Assembly: GCA_030562195.1 (NCBI GenBank)
Contig: JAUJPP010000007.1
Span: 16,861,769-16,925,768 of the forward strand
From: Nipponacmea schrenckii
Lineage: Eukaryota > Mollusca > Gastropoda > Lottiidae
Direction: 5' to 3'
DNA: 64,000 nt
The notes under the pieces: generated by a model
Seen by the model: only the letters and a program-made list of their open reading frames with translations
Told to the model about the DNA's origin: nothing
Databases searched by the model: none
Part shown: in pieces, positions 12,321 through 23,181 of the stretch
Position numbering within the stretch: the first letter of the stretch is position 1
Layout of the letters: every line of letters begins with the position of its first letter
Made by a program: the position numbers and the translations under genes

Positions 12321-13361
12321 TTATTTTTCGATACAAAACATTGCTTTAGAAATCTTCCCCGCCTTCAGTTCGGTCAAGGCCGTTTCGAATTGCTCCAGAG
12401 AATACTTCTTTATACCCAATTTATCAAAATTTAAATATTTGGCCGCCATATCGTTGACCAAACTGACAGCTTTGGTGAAACAGAATGGACTTATATTGAC
12501 CCCGATTATTTTTAACTCTCGTGTCTGAATCAAAGAGGGGTCAATGGTCATCTTGGAATTAGCAGGAGAACAGCCAAAAACCAGAAGTGTAGCGCCAGAG
12601 CAGAGAAGACCATACCCCATTTCCAACGCTCGTGGGTTGCCCGTACAGTCCACCACTATATCAAATCCATCTTCTCCCATATTGACGTTCTTGAACTCTG
12701 CTTTAAGATCGTCGGGGTGTAAAACTCGATATCCCAGGTCAGAATTTGATACAATCTTACGTCTGTCTTCCGATACCTCAACAACCGTCACGTTACGGAA
12801 CCCTCTGTAATGCAGCATGTGAATCCAAAGCAGTCCGATGATTCCAGATCCCATTACAAGCATTCTGCTTCCGTCTGGAATCTGTCCCAGTAGTTCGTAT
12901 CCATGGACCACACACGCCATCGGTTCCACTAAAGCTGCTTTGTCCATTGGTAAGGCTTCTGGAAACTTGACAACATACAATGCTGGTACTATACAATATT
13001 CCGCCATTCCACCATTTTGCATTAAGCCAATGGTTTCAGGTAAGCATTCCTGACAGCAATGAGGTTTGCCTCGTCTACAGAACCTACAGGTATTACACAT
13101 TGAGTTAGGCTCAACCACGACCTTGTCTCCAACTGCGACGTTGTTGACATCCGCTCCGACCTTGATGATAGTTCCTGAGAATTCATGACCCAGGAGAACA
13201 AGTTGTCCTGAGCGGAACTCGTGCTGCATTATATGAAGATCCGTTCCACAAACTCCACAATGGGAAACTTTTAACAGGACAGTTCCCGGCTTTACTTCCG
13301 GCACTGGTACCTCCACCATCTTCAACGTCGATTGTGATTTATTCCACTGTAGCCCCTTCAT
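12321..13361 (-). CDS. Zinc-dependent polyol (sorbitol-type) dehydrogenase, intact copy
   Basis: A single-exon, 346-residue medium-chain dehydrogenase. Such enzymes oxidise a polyol or secondary alcohol with NAD(P)+; the substrate cannot be told from sequence. Catalytic zinc ligands fit Cys38 (in CGVCGTD), His59 and Glu60 (GHE). Structural zinc fits Cys89, Cys92, Cys95 and Cys103 (CNTCRFC and a following CC). The Rossmann motif GSGIIG lies near residue 174. Length is close to the 350-357 usual for sorbitol dehydrogenase. I take the ATG at 13361, because the five codons upstream begin with TTG and follow a possible acceptor (gttacag). The lack of introns, unlike UROS or EXOC6 here, suggests a retrocopy origin or bacterial-type ancestry. 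A near-identical inverted copy lies at 16380-17419. TTTATT at 12210-12215 is a possible minus-strand poly(A) signal. Confidence 0.88.
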   Translation of the reverse strand: MKGLQWNKSQSTLKMVEVPVPEVKPGTVLLKVSHCGVCGTDLHIMQHEFRSGQLVLLGHEFSGTIIKVGADVNNVAVGDKVVVEPNSMCNTCRFCRRGKPHCCQECLPETIGLMQNGGMAEYCIVPALYVVKFPEALPMDKAALVEPMACVVHGYELLGQIPDGSRMLVMGSGIIGLLWIHMLHYRGFRNVTVVEVSEDRRKIVSNSDLGYRVLHPDDLKAEFKNVNMGEDGFDIVVDCTGNPRALEMGYGLLCSGATLLVFGCSPANSKMTIDPSLIQTRELKIIGVNISPFCFTKAVSLVNDMAAKYLNFDKLGIKKYSLEQFETALTELKAGKISKAMFCIEK

Positions 13362-13439
13362 TCTGTAACGATACAATCAAGTTTGACCAGCTTGTATGAA
13401 GATTTAAAATAGAATATAAAAGAGACGTCTGTCCGCTTG

Positions 13440-14455
13440 GCTTGAATTCCTCTGTAGTCTTGATCCCAATCGAACGCCGTATTATATCATTATTTATCCA
13501 TGTCAAGGGCATGGAACACTTAAGCTTATTAGTCCTAGCTTGTACATATTTGATGTTTTGGGGAAAGGGGATACCTGAAAAGGTTCAGCTCGCAAGTGCG
13601 CTTATGGCATCCCAAAACGTGATCAAGGTCAAGTTTTACTTCATTGACATTTAATGGTGGCCCGTGTAGAACATCGGTTAAATTTTGTAGACACGATAGA
13701 AAGATTCTTGGCAGATTTTGACGAAACTTGGTTCTTTTATATACAAAGTTATTTCCCTTTTAAATATGTAGCCTACACTGAATAAAACTAATTCCCTATG
13801 AATTAATATTGCCCTGTTTTTGAACATTTAGGGTAAGAAAAGAGTTGTAAATAATAGTAGTAAATGTAGTATAATCAAATTATGAATGTTAAATTTACTG
13901 AGGGCTGTTGTCAACCCCCCGGACGATACATCCACCGATATTTTTCTATTCTCTTTAATGTTTCATGCTCCAATTCAAGACAAGCCTGAATAAATTCGGG
14001 AAACGAATTCGTGGTACGACCACATTAAAGTTTTTTTTTCTGTTTTAACACATGTTGAAACTTTAACATTATTTGAAGAAATGAACCACACTTGGACATA
14101 GTGAACGATCTCATCAATATACATGATCATTTAAAGAAAGAATTTTCAGAAGAAAACAGTAGTGACTGCTGAGTTCATAAAAAAATTTTCTACTATGTCA
14201 AGTGCAATAACCATCCATCGAAATATCGTCAAATTCGCACTTGTGCAAGATCCCATCAACACAAATGTTCACACCAAAATTCATTCAAATAGGATGTTTC
14301 TGTTGTTTCTATCGCGTTTACAAGCCAATATCGACACGTTTTGACTATTTCAAGGGCAATAACTCAAAAACCGTTCATCGAAAAAATCGTTAATCGTTCA
14401 CACCAAATGAATGACGACAATATACGACTACATTATAATGCTATAAAGAGTTATT
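13440..14455. other. Spacer between the divergent dehydrogenase copies, first part
   Basis: No exon recognised. It should include the promoter of the minus-strand dehydrogenase next to 13361. About 45 bp upstream of the two dehydrogenase starts are clearly related between copies, and the last 26 bp are identical. Confidence 0.4.
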
Positions 14456-14459
14456 TTAA

Positions 14460-14793
14460 AGGGATGCTGCGTCTTAAAACGAACATAAAATTTGAAAATT
14501 TTAAACTTGGCCAATAAGAGCTCTATTCATCAGTAAATATACCTGCCATAAATAACAGAAATAAATATAAAAAAAAAACTAAGTAATTATCCATAAAGAT
14601 GCATTTGGTTATTGAAAAATAATAAATTGATGAAGTGTTTTTCAAAAATGTTACCTTGCCTGGCAAACTATCTTTCAATAATTACTTAGTTTTGTGAGTT
14701 GTCCAGAGTTTTAGGGATTCTGTTATATTTAATGACACCAGATTAGCATTCTTGAGAACTAAATTTTATTCCATGCTAAGACGCAGTATACCT
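14460..14793. mobile_element. TTAA-flanked MITE (334 bp) with 17-bp terminal inverted repeats
   Basis: The left end AGGGATGCTGCGTCTTA and the reverse complement of the right end AGGTATACTGCGTCTTA match at 15 of 17 positions. Both ends are flanked by TTAA (14456-14459 and 14794-14797), the target duplication of piggyBac-type elements. It is non-coding. Inside it is a second inverted pair, aaactaagtaattat near 14577 and ataattacttagttt near 14678. Confidence 0.75.
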
Positions 14794-14799
14794 TTAAAA

Positions 14800-16330
14800 A
14801 AAGCTGACATTTTATTGTGCTTATCACCACCGCAACCCTTCAAGAGAGTTCACATAGCTTGGTATATTAAAACGTCGTCAAAAGCCAGTTGATCAAAGTG
14901 TATTAAATCCCATGGGTTATGTGGCATGGTTTGGAAGTCATCTACATGCTCAAAGTTTATAACCATACATATATACTCGTACATTTTGTAAGCTTAATAT
15001 CAAGTTTTCATTGATTTTCTGTAATTTTATTTTTAATTGCCTTTCGGAAGTCTTTTATATTATGAAATTGTTAATAACAAAAGACACCAATGTCCCCAGA
15101 TGTTCTACACGAGCCATCGTACTTACCTGTATACAATTATACAACACTTCACACTGGAAATAAATACTGGCTACAATTACTATCAGTATCAGTTTATGTT
15201 GATAATATCTCTATCTAGGACAAGGCTGAATTCGATACAAATAAGTCGAGTTTGATACTTGATGTGCAAAACAACATCAAACTAACAATGTACATGATTT
15301 CTCTTCCCACAAGAGACAAGGACAAACATGACAGACACGTGATATAATTATATATATATATATATATATATATAAAGTAAAAATATCAAAGAACAGCGTG
15401 TTTATTAAGAACTGAGAGCTTAATTAAACTGGATGTTTCGTTTTCGAATATACTTGCGAATTGCACTACTTTTTAACTTGTAGATTAGATAAATATGAAG
15501 CGCATCGTAACCTTGTCACATTTCGTTATCATATTGATTGAGAGAGATGTGTGCAAACCAAGGCCATGTAGACTTATAGGTTTTATCATATTTAACATAC
15601 AAAATTATCCAGCTTACTAACAGGTATTTAGTGTTTTTTTGTTGTTTTTTTGTTTTTTTTAATCGGAGCTTATTAGGTCACAGTGATATAATTGATTATA
15701 CTATATTAACGAGGTCTATGAATATTCATGTATCGCATGCTACGAGGTAACTACTACTACGAGTGTATAGAAATTAACAATTGCAGTAACAGTAACAGTA
15801 ACGTGATGACCTCTGCTATTTGATTATTATAATAATTGCCTCGTAGAATTGACATAAATATAATGGTCATTATCAATTGGTAGGATTAACTCTCGCCTGA
15901 GGTTGTATATAGTCAATGTTTATATTTGCTGACCGAGCTGGATCACATTTTAGAATAAAAATCCCACATCTTGTCATCTGTAATCTCAGAAAATGCAAGA
16001 ACGGAAGTGAAGACAAATAAAATATCCAGGTCTTTATTAATCTCTGACATCCAATATTAGCGTCGGGACATAAATGCAGCTTGTTCAATGTTCAACTCAT
16101 GGAACGAACATTGGCGAAGTCTTTATCACATAAAGCAATACCAATATATAACAACGATCAGGATATTGGGCTAGAGTCCTAGGAAATCAATCGTCCGAGG
16201 GCCAAGATATGTCAAGTCCGCCCCTGGTCACATTCCAAGTTCTCATAATTCTGTAAAATAGCAAGAGGTCCGATAGGGATTACGGCTACAGAGGTATTTA
16301 AAACACGAAATAAACAATCTTCTGCACATT
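14800..16330. other. Spacer between the dehydrogenase copies, second part
   Basis: No gene recognised. It contains a (TA)n microsatellite at about 15347-15374. The last 100 bp before 16380 include the start-proximal block shared with the other copy, with 'tatttaaaa' near 16297 as a possible TATA-like site. Confidence 0.4.
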
Positions 16331-16379
16331 ATTTTAAATCAACATACAAACTAGACAAACTTGATTGTATCGTTACAGA

Positions 16380-17419
16380 ATGAAGGGGTTACAGTGGAAT
16401 AAATCAGAATCGACGTTGAAGATGGTGGAGGTACCAGTACCGGAAGTAAAGCCGGGAACCGTCCTGGTAAAAGTTTCCCATTGTGGAGTTTGTGGAACGA
16501 TCTTCATATAATGCAGCATGAGTTCCGCTCAGGACAACTTGTTCTCCTGGGTCACGAATTCTCAGGAACTATCGTCAAGGTTGGAGAGGGCGTCAACAAT
16601 GTCGCAGTTGGAGACAAGGTCGTAGTTGAACCTAACTCAATGTGTAATACTTGTAGATTTTGTAGACGAGGCAGACCTAATTGCTGCCAGAAATCTTTAC
16701 CCGAGGCTATTGGTTGCATGAAAGATGGTGGAATGGCGGAATATTGTCTCCTACCAGCCTTGTATGTTGTCAAGTTTCCAGAAGCTTTACCAATGCACAA
16801 AGCAGCTTTAGTGGAGCCTATGGCGTGTGTGGTCCATGGATACGAAATACTGGGACAGATTCCAGACGGAAGCAGAATGCTTGTAATGGGATCTGGAATC
16901 ATCGGGCTGCTTTGGATTCACATGCTGCATTTCAGAGGGTTCCGTAACGTCACGGTTGTTGAGGTATCGGAAGACAGACGTAAGATTGTATCAAATTCTG
17001 ACCTGGGATATCGAGTTTTACACCCCGACGATCTTAAAGCAGAGTTCAAGAACGTCAATATGGGAGAAGATGGATTTGATATAGTGGTGGACTGTACGGG
17101 CAACCCACGAGCGTTGGAAATGGCGTATGGTCTTCTCTGCTCTGGTGCTACTCTGCTAGTATTTGGCTGCTCTCCTGCTAATTCCAAGATGACCATTGAT
17201 CCCTCTTTGATTCAGACACGTGAGTTAAAAATACTCGGGGTCAATGTAAGTCCCTTCTGTTTCACCAAAGCTGTCAGTTTGGTCAACGATATGGCGGCCA
17301 AATATTTAAATTTTGATAAATTAGGAATAAAGAAGTATTCTCTGGAGCAATTCGAAACGGCCCTGACCGAACTGAAGGCGGGGAAGATTTCTAAAGCAAT
17401 GTTTTGTATCGAAAAATGA
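16380..17419 (+). pseudogene. Second sorbitol-type dehydrogenase copy with a one-base frameshift
   Basis: This is an inverted duplicate of the gene at 12321-13361. It starts at ATG 16380 and reads normally through CGVCGT at codon 40. There the intact copy has 'aacggatct' and this one has 'aacgatct', one G short. The frame then meets TAA at 16509-16511. The correct frame resumes and stays open for over 300 codons to TGA at 17417-17419. Apart from the lost Asp codon after CGVCGT, all zinc ligands and the Rossmann motif are kept. A single frameshift in an otherwise preserved frame means a very young pseudogene or a sequencing error. By eye the first ~156 residues differ from the other copy at 16 sites, and the last ~190 at only 5. 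Confidence 0.85.
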
Positions 17420-18414
17420 AGACTTTTGTCGTGTCTAGACAATATTTATGTATGTTTAGTTAATGTTTGTGTATTTTTTACCGACTTAACATGATAGTAA
17501 TAGCTGTCTATTTAAATATTAGCTTTGAAATATATGATGCAGAATACCATCTAATATACAACTTCGCCTTATACCACCTTGGCAGTAATAACCAAATTTC
17601 TTGTATCACGGACTGACAGAATTCAGCGATTTGAATGGATCTTACACTAGCAAAAACGACCAATTAAAGCCCTCAATACAAGAACTGTAAACATTTCTGT
17701 CGAGGATGCAGGTTGTCTGTATTTGATAGTGCCTATTTTAGTCAAGGTATAAGACGAAGTTTGGGACAAACAAAACTACGTAAGGTTCTTTCATTGAAAT
17801 AACACATAAGAACATAGTTCACAACCCGTTTAAATCTCTTCCTTGGCGTAATAAAGTTAAATTTTGATAAAGGATATTAAATTTTTAATCACATTTCAAG
17901 TCATTTCTACACTTTAATGAAAATCTGATTAGACCTACACGATGCTACTGGAGCCTAAAATATCCTTAAATTTCCCTTTTCTGATATTTTTTACAAAACC
18001 AAAGTAGATCAACACGACGTTTTCAGCTGAGCATAACACAACGGTTATAAATATATAAACTGGTAAATTAAATATGATTCAATAATCAACTTGGTTGGTT
18101 CTTGTTACCAATAGAAACTGAAATAGCAAGGTGACATTTTTACTGATTGTTATAGCTTTTACTTAAGACATCAGCCAACAATTCCAATTCCATCATAATG
18201 AATTCATACATATCTTACTTACCTTTTGCTATTCAGCTGCAAATATACCAGGTAAGGTGTCCGGTATGGGAATATGGATACAGTGGAGAATGGAGGAAAC
18301 TATACGTGTCCGCGCCGTAGCAATCCCCATCACGGTCGCAATGCCTCCTTCAATTTACTGCTAAAAGATTACTGAAAATTGGCCGCTATATGGTATCAAA
18401 AGTGAGTAAAGTGG
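17420..18414. other. Intergenic, no gene recognised
   Basis: AT-rich spacer between the dehydrogenase pseudogene and the 34-bp array. No exon, RNA gene or clear repeat is seen. Confidence 0.4.
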
Positions 18415-18419
18415 GTGTG

Positions 18420-20063
18420 TACTATACTCTGGTGCACATTAAACTAGGGTCTATAGTTATACATAGATGCGCATTATACTTGGAATTATACTATATGCAC
18501 ATTATACAAGGGAATATATGATATTACACTGGTGCACATTTAACTCGGGTATATATTATAAACTAGAGTGCTGGTGCGCATTATATTTGGGAATATAATA
18601 CACTGGTGCGCATTATACTCGGGAATATATAATACACTGGGGCACATTATACTCGGGAATATACTTAACAATGGTGAGCACTATACTCGGGAATATACTA
18701 TACACTGGTGCACATTATACTAGGGTATATACCATACTCTGTTGCGCATTATACTCGGGAATATAGTATATACTGGTGCGCTCTATATTCAGGAATATAC
18801 TATACACTGGTGCACATTAAACTGGGGTCTATAGTTATAAACTGGAGCGCATTATACCCGGGAATATACAATATACTGGTGCACATTAAACTGGGGTCTA
18901 TAGTTATAAACTGGGGCGCATTATACTTAGGAATATACTTTTACACTGGTGCACATTAAACTCGGGGTCTATATTATAAACTGGGGCGCATTATACTTAG
19001 GAATATACTATACACTGGTGCACATTAAACTGGGGTCTATAGTTATAAACTGGAGCGCATTATACTTAGGAATATACTATACACTGGTGCACATTAAACT
19101 CGGGTCTATAGTTATAAACTGGAGCGCATTATACTCGGGAATATACTATACACTGGTGCACATTAAACTGGGGTCTATAGTTATAAACTGGAGCGCATTA
19201 TACTTGGGAATGTACTATACACTGGTGCACATCAAACTGGGGAATATAGATATAAACTGGAATACATCATACTTAGGAATATATTACACAGATTGGCATT
19301 ATACTCGGGTAAATACTATACTCTGGTGCGCATTATACTCGGGAATATACTATACTCTGGTGCGCATTATACTCGGATATATACTATACTCTGGTGCGCA
19401 TTATACTCGGGAATATACTATACACTTGCGCGCATTATACTCGGGAATATACCATATTCTCGTGCGCATTATACTCGGGAATATATTATAAACTGGTGCG
19501 CATTTTAATTGGGAATATATTATACGATGGTGCCAAACTCGAGTATATACTATACTCTGGTGCGCATCATACTTGGGTATATACTATACACTGGTGCGCA
19601 TTATACTCGGGAATATATTATACACTGGTGTGCATTATACTTGGGTATATACTATACACTGGTGTGCATTATACTCGGATATATACTATACACTGGTGCG
19701 CATCATACTTGGGTATATATTATAAATTGTTGCGCATTTTACTTGGGAATATATTATAAACTGGTGCTCATTATACTCGGATAAATACTATACACTGGTG
19801 CGCATTATACTCGGGAATATACTATACACTGGTGCTCATTATACTCGGGTATATACTATACTCTGGTGCACATTATACTCGGGTACATACTATACACTGG
19901 TACGCATTATACTCGGGTATATACTTTATATTGGTGCGAATTATACTCGAGTATATACTATACACTGGTATGCATTATACTCGAGTATATATTATATACT
20001 GGTGCGCATCATACTTGGGTATATATTATAAAGTGGTGTACATTATACTTGGGAATATATTAT
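18420..20063 (+). repeat. 34-bp minisatellite array A, about 48 copies
   Basis: The unit is about 34 bp: ggtgcgcattatactcgggt followed by atatactatacact. It contains two short palindromes, TGCGCA and GTATATAC. Between about 18800 and 19250 the array is organised as 68-69 bp dimers alternating a standard unit with a variant (cattaaactggggtctatag, ttataaactgg). That is a higher-order repeat of five or six copies. The open frames across it (up to 180 codons, rich in I, Y, L, G) are artefacts of the unit. The same unit occurs in reverse orientation at 23182-25165. Confidence 0.96.
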
Positions 20064-20276
20064 ATAAATGATATGAATTACAAAATATCAGGCATGTGCT
20101 ATTTGTCACGCTCACAAGAGTTCTGTGCTCTGTTGTAGGTGTGGCTATCATTGAGGACCTAGTCCTCGATATATTATTAAGAATTAAGAAACCTGCAGAA
20201 TAAGAACGGAATATCAAAACTCGGAAGAATCGGAAGAAACCATGAAAGAAAGTCCTGTTATGATATTTATGTCTCC

Positions 20277-21551
20277 TTATTCACTTGTCTTCATTCGGAC
20301 ATTTTTAACATCTGTTATATCAAACTGGACTATAAACTGATTATCTTCATTGATATAACCATTTTGTTTATCAGTTAGTTTCTTCCAAGATATATACTTG
20401 TCACAACCCCAAGCCATTCCGTTTGTTGTAAAGCAATGATTCATAATACGTTCTTGATAATCGTTACCTGTATGATCTAAAATTTTACATCTAGATTCGA
20501 TATAACAGTTCGCAATGGACGGATTATCAGATTGTTGAAGTGCGATGTAAATACCAAGGTTATCGTAGTCTGACCTTTGAACTACACAACTCAACACGAC
20601 GCCATGGACAGTGTATTTATACTTACTATCATAATAAACGCCAAACTCTTTTAAATCATCGACATAGAATTTAAAATCAACCAATTTCGGTAGAGTGTAT
20701 ACCTTGTATACTAACTGCTTAATACCACTTCGTTCAAAATCGCAAGGCTCCTCCCATTTGGGATACGTTATCATAGGTAGAGAAATGGCCAAGCTGTCAC
20801 TGATTTTCCCCAGTTCTTGTAAAGCTTGTAATATTGTAAGACACGAATCATCTGTTAAAGATGGAATTTTATTTTCCAGGTCTACTGGCAGCTGAATTTT
20901 AACATGATTGTCAACTTCAGTCTGAACGTCGAATAATAACTGCTGACTCTCTGCAAAACGACGTTTAATAGTGCTTCTTGTTTTCTCACATCTTCTTCTC
21001 AATTTTGCAATCATTTTCTCGGTATATTCAGTCACTTTAGAACACTCTTCCTCACACAGTCTGTACAGTTTTTCAGATGCTTCCTTTAATGTTGCGGACG
21101 TTTTTTCCAAATCTTTAATTTTCTGATGGATAGCTTTTTCTAAATTTGAAACTTCTTCTATGGCTTTTGATCTAATATCGTCACTATGTATATCTAAAGA
21201 TTCGTGATCTTTATGATGAAGATACATACATCGTGCACAAACTCCTTCCTCACATGTTTGACAGTAAAATTCAACTTCTCTATCACTGTGATGTGAACAT
21301 CTATGTTTTGGTCGTGACGTCGGTGTTGTAACAATGAGTGCATAATTTGTAGAAAACTTCTTGGCCCCACCTTTAGGAATCTTTATAGCCTTTCTACAAA
21401 CAGGACAGCTGAATTCTGTTGTCCTATCACTGATATATCGCTCTAAACAGTCTAAACAAAATGTATGTCCACAAATTAAAATCTTCGGTGTTTTAAAAGT
21501 TTCACAACAGATTGAACATTCTGGATTATTTCTTGTATCAACTGTCGCCAT
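20277..21551 (-). CDS. TRIM-type E3 ubiquitin ligase with MATH domain (TRIM37-like layout)
   Basis: A single-exon, 424-residue protein. The C3HC4 RING has zinc ligands at C12, C15, C27, H29, C32, C35, C49 and C52 (CSIC, CGHTFC, CPVC). A B-box type 2 starts at C85 (CSHH... CQTC... CARC... HH). A coiled coil covers about residues 125-250 (heptad-like, rich in K, E and L). The C-terminus, about 283-420, reads like a MATH/TRAF domain: a beta-rich stretch ending WGCDKYISWKKL, then NGYINEDNQFIVQFDI. RING-B-box-coiled coil-MATH is the TRIM37 order, but this protein is much shorter than vertebrate TRIM37 (over 900 residues). It is probably a lineage-specific relative from the large invertebrate TRIM families. 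The expected role is E3 ubiquitin ligation with the MATH domain binding substrate; which substrate is unknown. The gene sits between two inverted minisatellite arrays. Confidence 0.85.
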   Translation of the reverse strand: MATVDTRNNPECSICCETFKTPKILICGHTFCLDCLERYISDRTTEFSCPVCRKAIKIPKGGAKKFSTNYALIVTTPTSRPKHRCSHHSDREVEFYCQTCEEGVCARCMYLHHKDHESLDIHSDDIRSKAIEEVSNLEKAIHQKIKDLEKTSATLKEASEKLYRLCEEECSKVTEYTEKMIAKLRRRCEKTRSTIKRRFAESQQLLFDVQTEVDNHVKIQLPVDLENKIPSLTDDSCLTILQALQELGKISDSLAISLPMITYPKWEEPCDFERSGIKQLVYKVYTLPKLVDFKFYVDDLKEFGVYYDSKYKYTVHGVVLSCVVQRSDYDNLGIYIALQQSDNPSIANCYIESRCKILDHTGNDYQERIMNHCFTTNGMAWGCDKYISWKKLTDKQNGYINEDNQFIVQFDITDVKNVRMKTSE

Positions 21552-21623
21552 TTTTGACTATACTCTCCGATCTATTTGTTTTAAGTGTATTTTAATTAAC
21601 AGGTACATGTATATTAAAAACAT

Positions 21624-21703
21624 AGCCACATTTCCACGAAATATAATATCTAATCTAACCGCATTTAATGCATTAGCTATCCTGTTTCTTGGAAATGTGA
21701 CTG
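21624..21703. repeat. Short inverted repeat upstream of the TRIM gene
   Basis: The arms agccacatttcca (about 21624) and tggaaatgtgact (about 21690) are complementary apart from one base, with a 50-bp spacer. It may be a small fold-back element. It lies within 160 bp of the TRIM start codon, so it could fall in the promoter or 5' UTR. Confidence 0.45.
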
Positions 21704-22394
21704 GTCGAAATTTATGATATAATATAGGCCGTACACTGTAAATAACTCTTATCATACTATCTATATAATGTTGAGTTGTGTCATTGTGAAAAATAAAACC
21801 AAAATTCTCACTGATAAGTGACATATAATATGTCAGAAATCAAAGCTTCTATTGTTAAAACCCGATCCTGCTAACAGGAACCAAGTTCTGACAATTTTAA
21901 TTTAGACAATATAGAAATTACCAATGACGTTGGTTGGTTGGTTTGTTGATAGATGAGAAGTTAACTTTCGCTTCCAACAATTGCTGGTATCGCAAACTAA
22001 GTAGTTGTTGGTATTCGTAGTAGTTGGTTGTTGGATTGGTTCAAGTTGGATAATTCGGTTGGTTTGGTAGTTGAGATTCTGAAGATCGAATGAAATCGCG
22101 ATGAAAGTCGGGCCTGGATGGTGTGGTGTGAGTTACTACATCTTCTTCATTATTCCAAACGCATTCTGATCATGGCTATCTTTGTTGATTGGTATACGAA
22201 TGGTATTTGTTGGTTACCAATGATGTTAAAACCCTCTAAATATATACTAATTACTCTCCAGTAGCCGACCTTTGATCACGTGTTGATTATTATCCGATGG
22301 TAATTCGTGTTTGGGAGTCAGATCCAGTCGAACCATAGACGATTCAGACATATTGAAGTATTGAGCTTACTAATCGCAATCTGCTATCCTAATA

Positions 22395-22560
22395 ACATCA
22401 AACAACAAAAACAACCACCAACATACAACAATAAAAACAGTCGACAGCCAACAACCACCAACAAACAACAACTACCAACAACAACCATCAACAGCCAATC
22501 ATCAACCAATCAAAAACAAACAACAACCACAAAAAAGAAAACCCCAAAAAAACAACCAAA
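22395..22560 (+). repeat. CAA/ACC-rich low-complexity tract
   Basis: Simple sequence dominated by caacaa, aaccacc and similar words. Its complement-like partner, a TTGGTTGG-rich stretch, lies at about 21930-22075. The 86-codon open frame across it is only Q/T/N low complexity and is not called as a gene. Confidence 0.7.
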
Positions 22561-22564
22561 CATA

Positions 22565-23181
22565 TAGTATATACATGTAGTACACATCCAAGTAAAATGC
22601 GCCCTGTAGTCACTTATAAAGCCGATCAGATAGACCAGAAAATATCAATATCAGAATTCAAAAGTTAATATAAACAACACATAACTTCAATAAATTTCAA
22701 ACAGAGGATAGTTAAGAAACTTAAACATAACAGTTCAAATATTCAACAAAAATGCGTCATAAAATCCATTAAAAAGTCATTTCCAGCTGAATGTTTCTAT
22801 GTACTATGGTTAAGGTATATTGTCTTGTCTAGAGTCAATGAGTGGTCGGTTAGTGTTTTGTTATTTTTTCTAAAATATGCACAAAAGAAATAGAAAAACG
22901 AAACATCCATTGTGGTCTGAGTTATCCAGCTTCGGAAATATTATTCTTAATTTTTGTTACTTCCCTTTACTTATAAAAGTTTGAAATGGTGCTGATAAAA
23001 TACTTGCAGTAAATGTCATGCAAAAATAGAATTAGTCTTACAACAAATATAAAATACAACTTTAAAGTTCAGATAACAAAAATATGGTTATTCTTGAAAT
23101 TAGTAGTGGATCATCCCTCTTCAAACAACCAATCTTCATAAAATAACAAAATCTCTTCACATTGATCCAAAAATTATCACA
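22565..23181. other. Intergenic, no gene recognised
   Basis: AT-rich spacer leading to the inverted 34-bp array. No exon or RNA gene seen. Confidence 0.4.

Noticed and set aside
12544..13053. Plus-strand frames opposite the dehydrogenase
   Set aside because: Shadows of the real minus-strand gene; the translated copy has zinc ligands and a Rossmann motif, these have none.
18708..20138. Several I/Y/L/G-rich open frames
   Set aside because: Artefacts of the 34-bp minisatellite, present in several overlapping frames.
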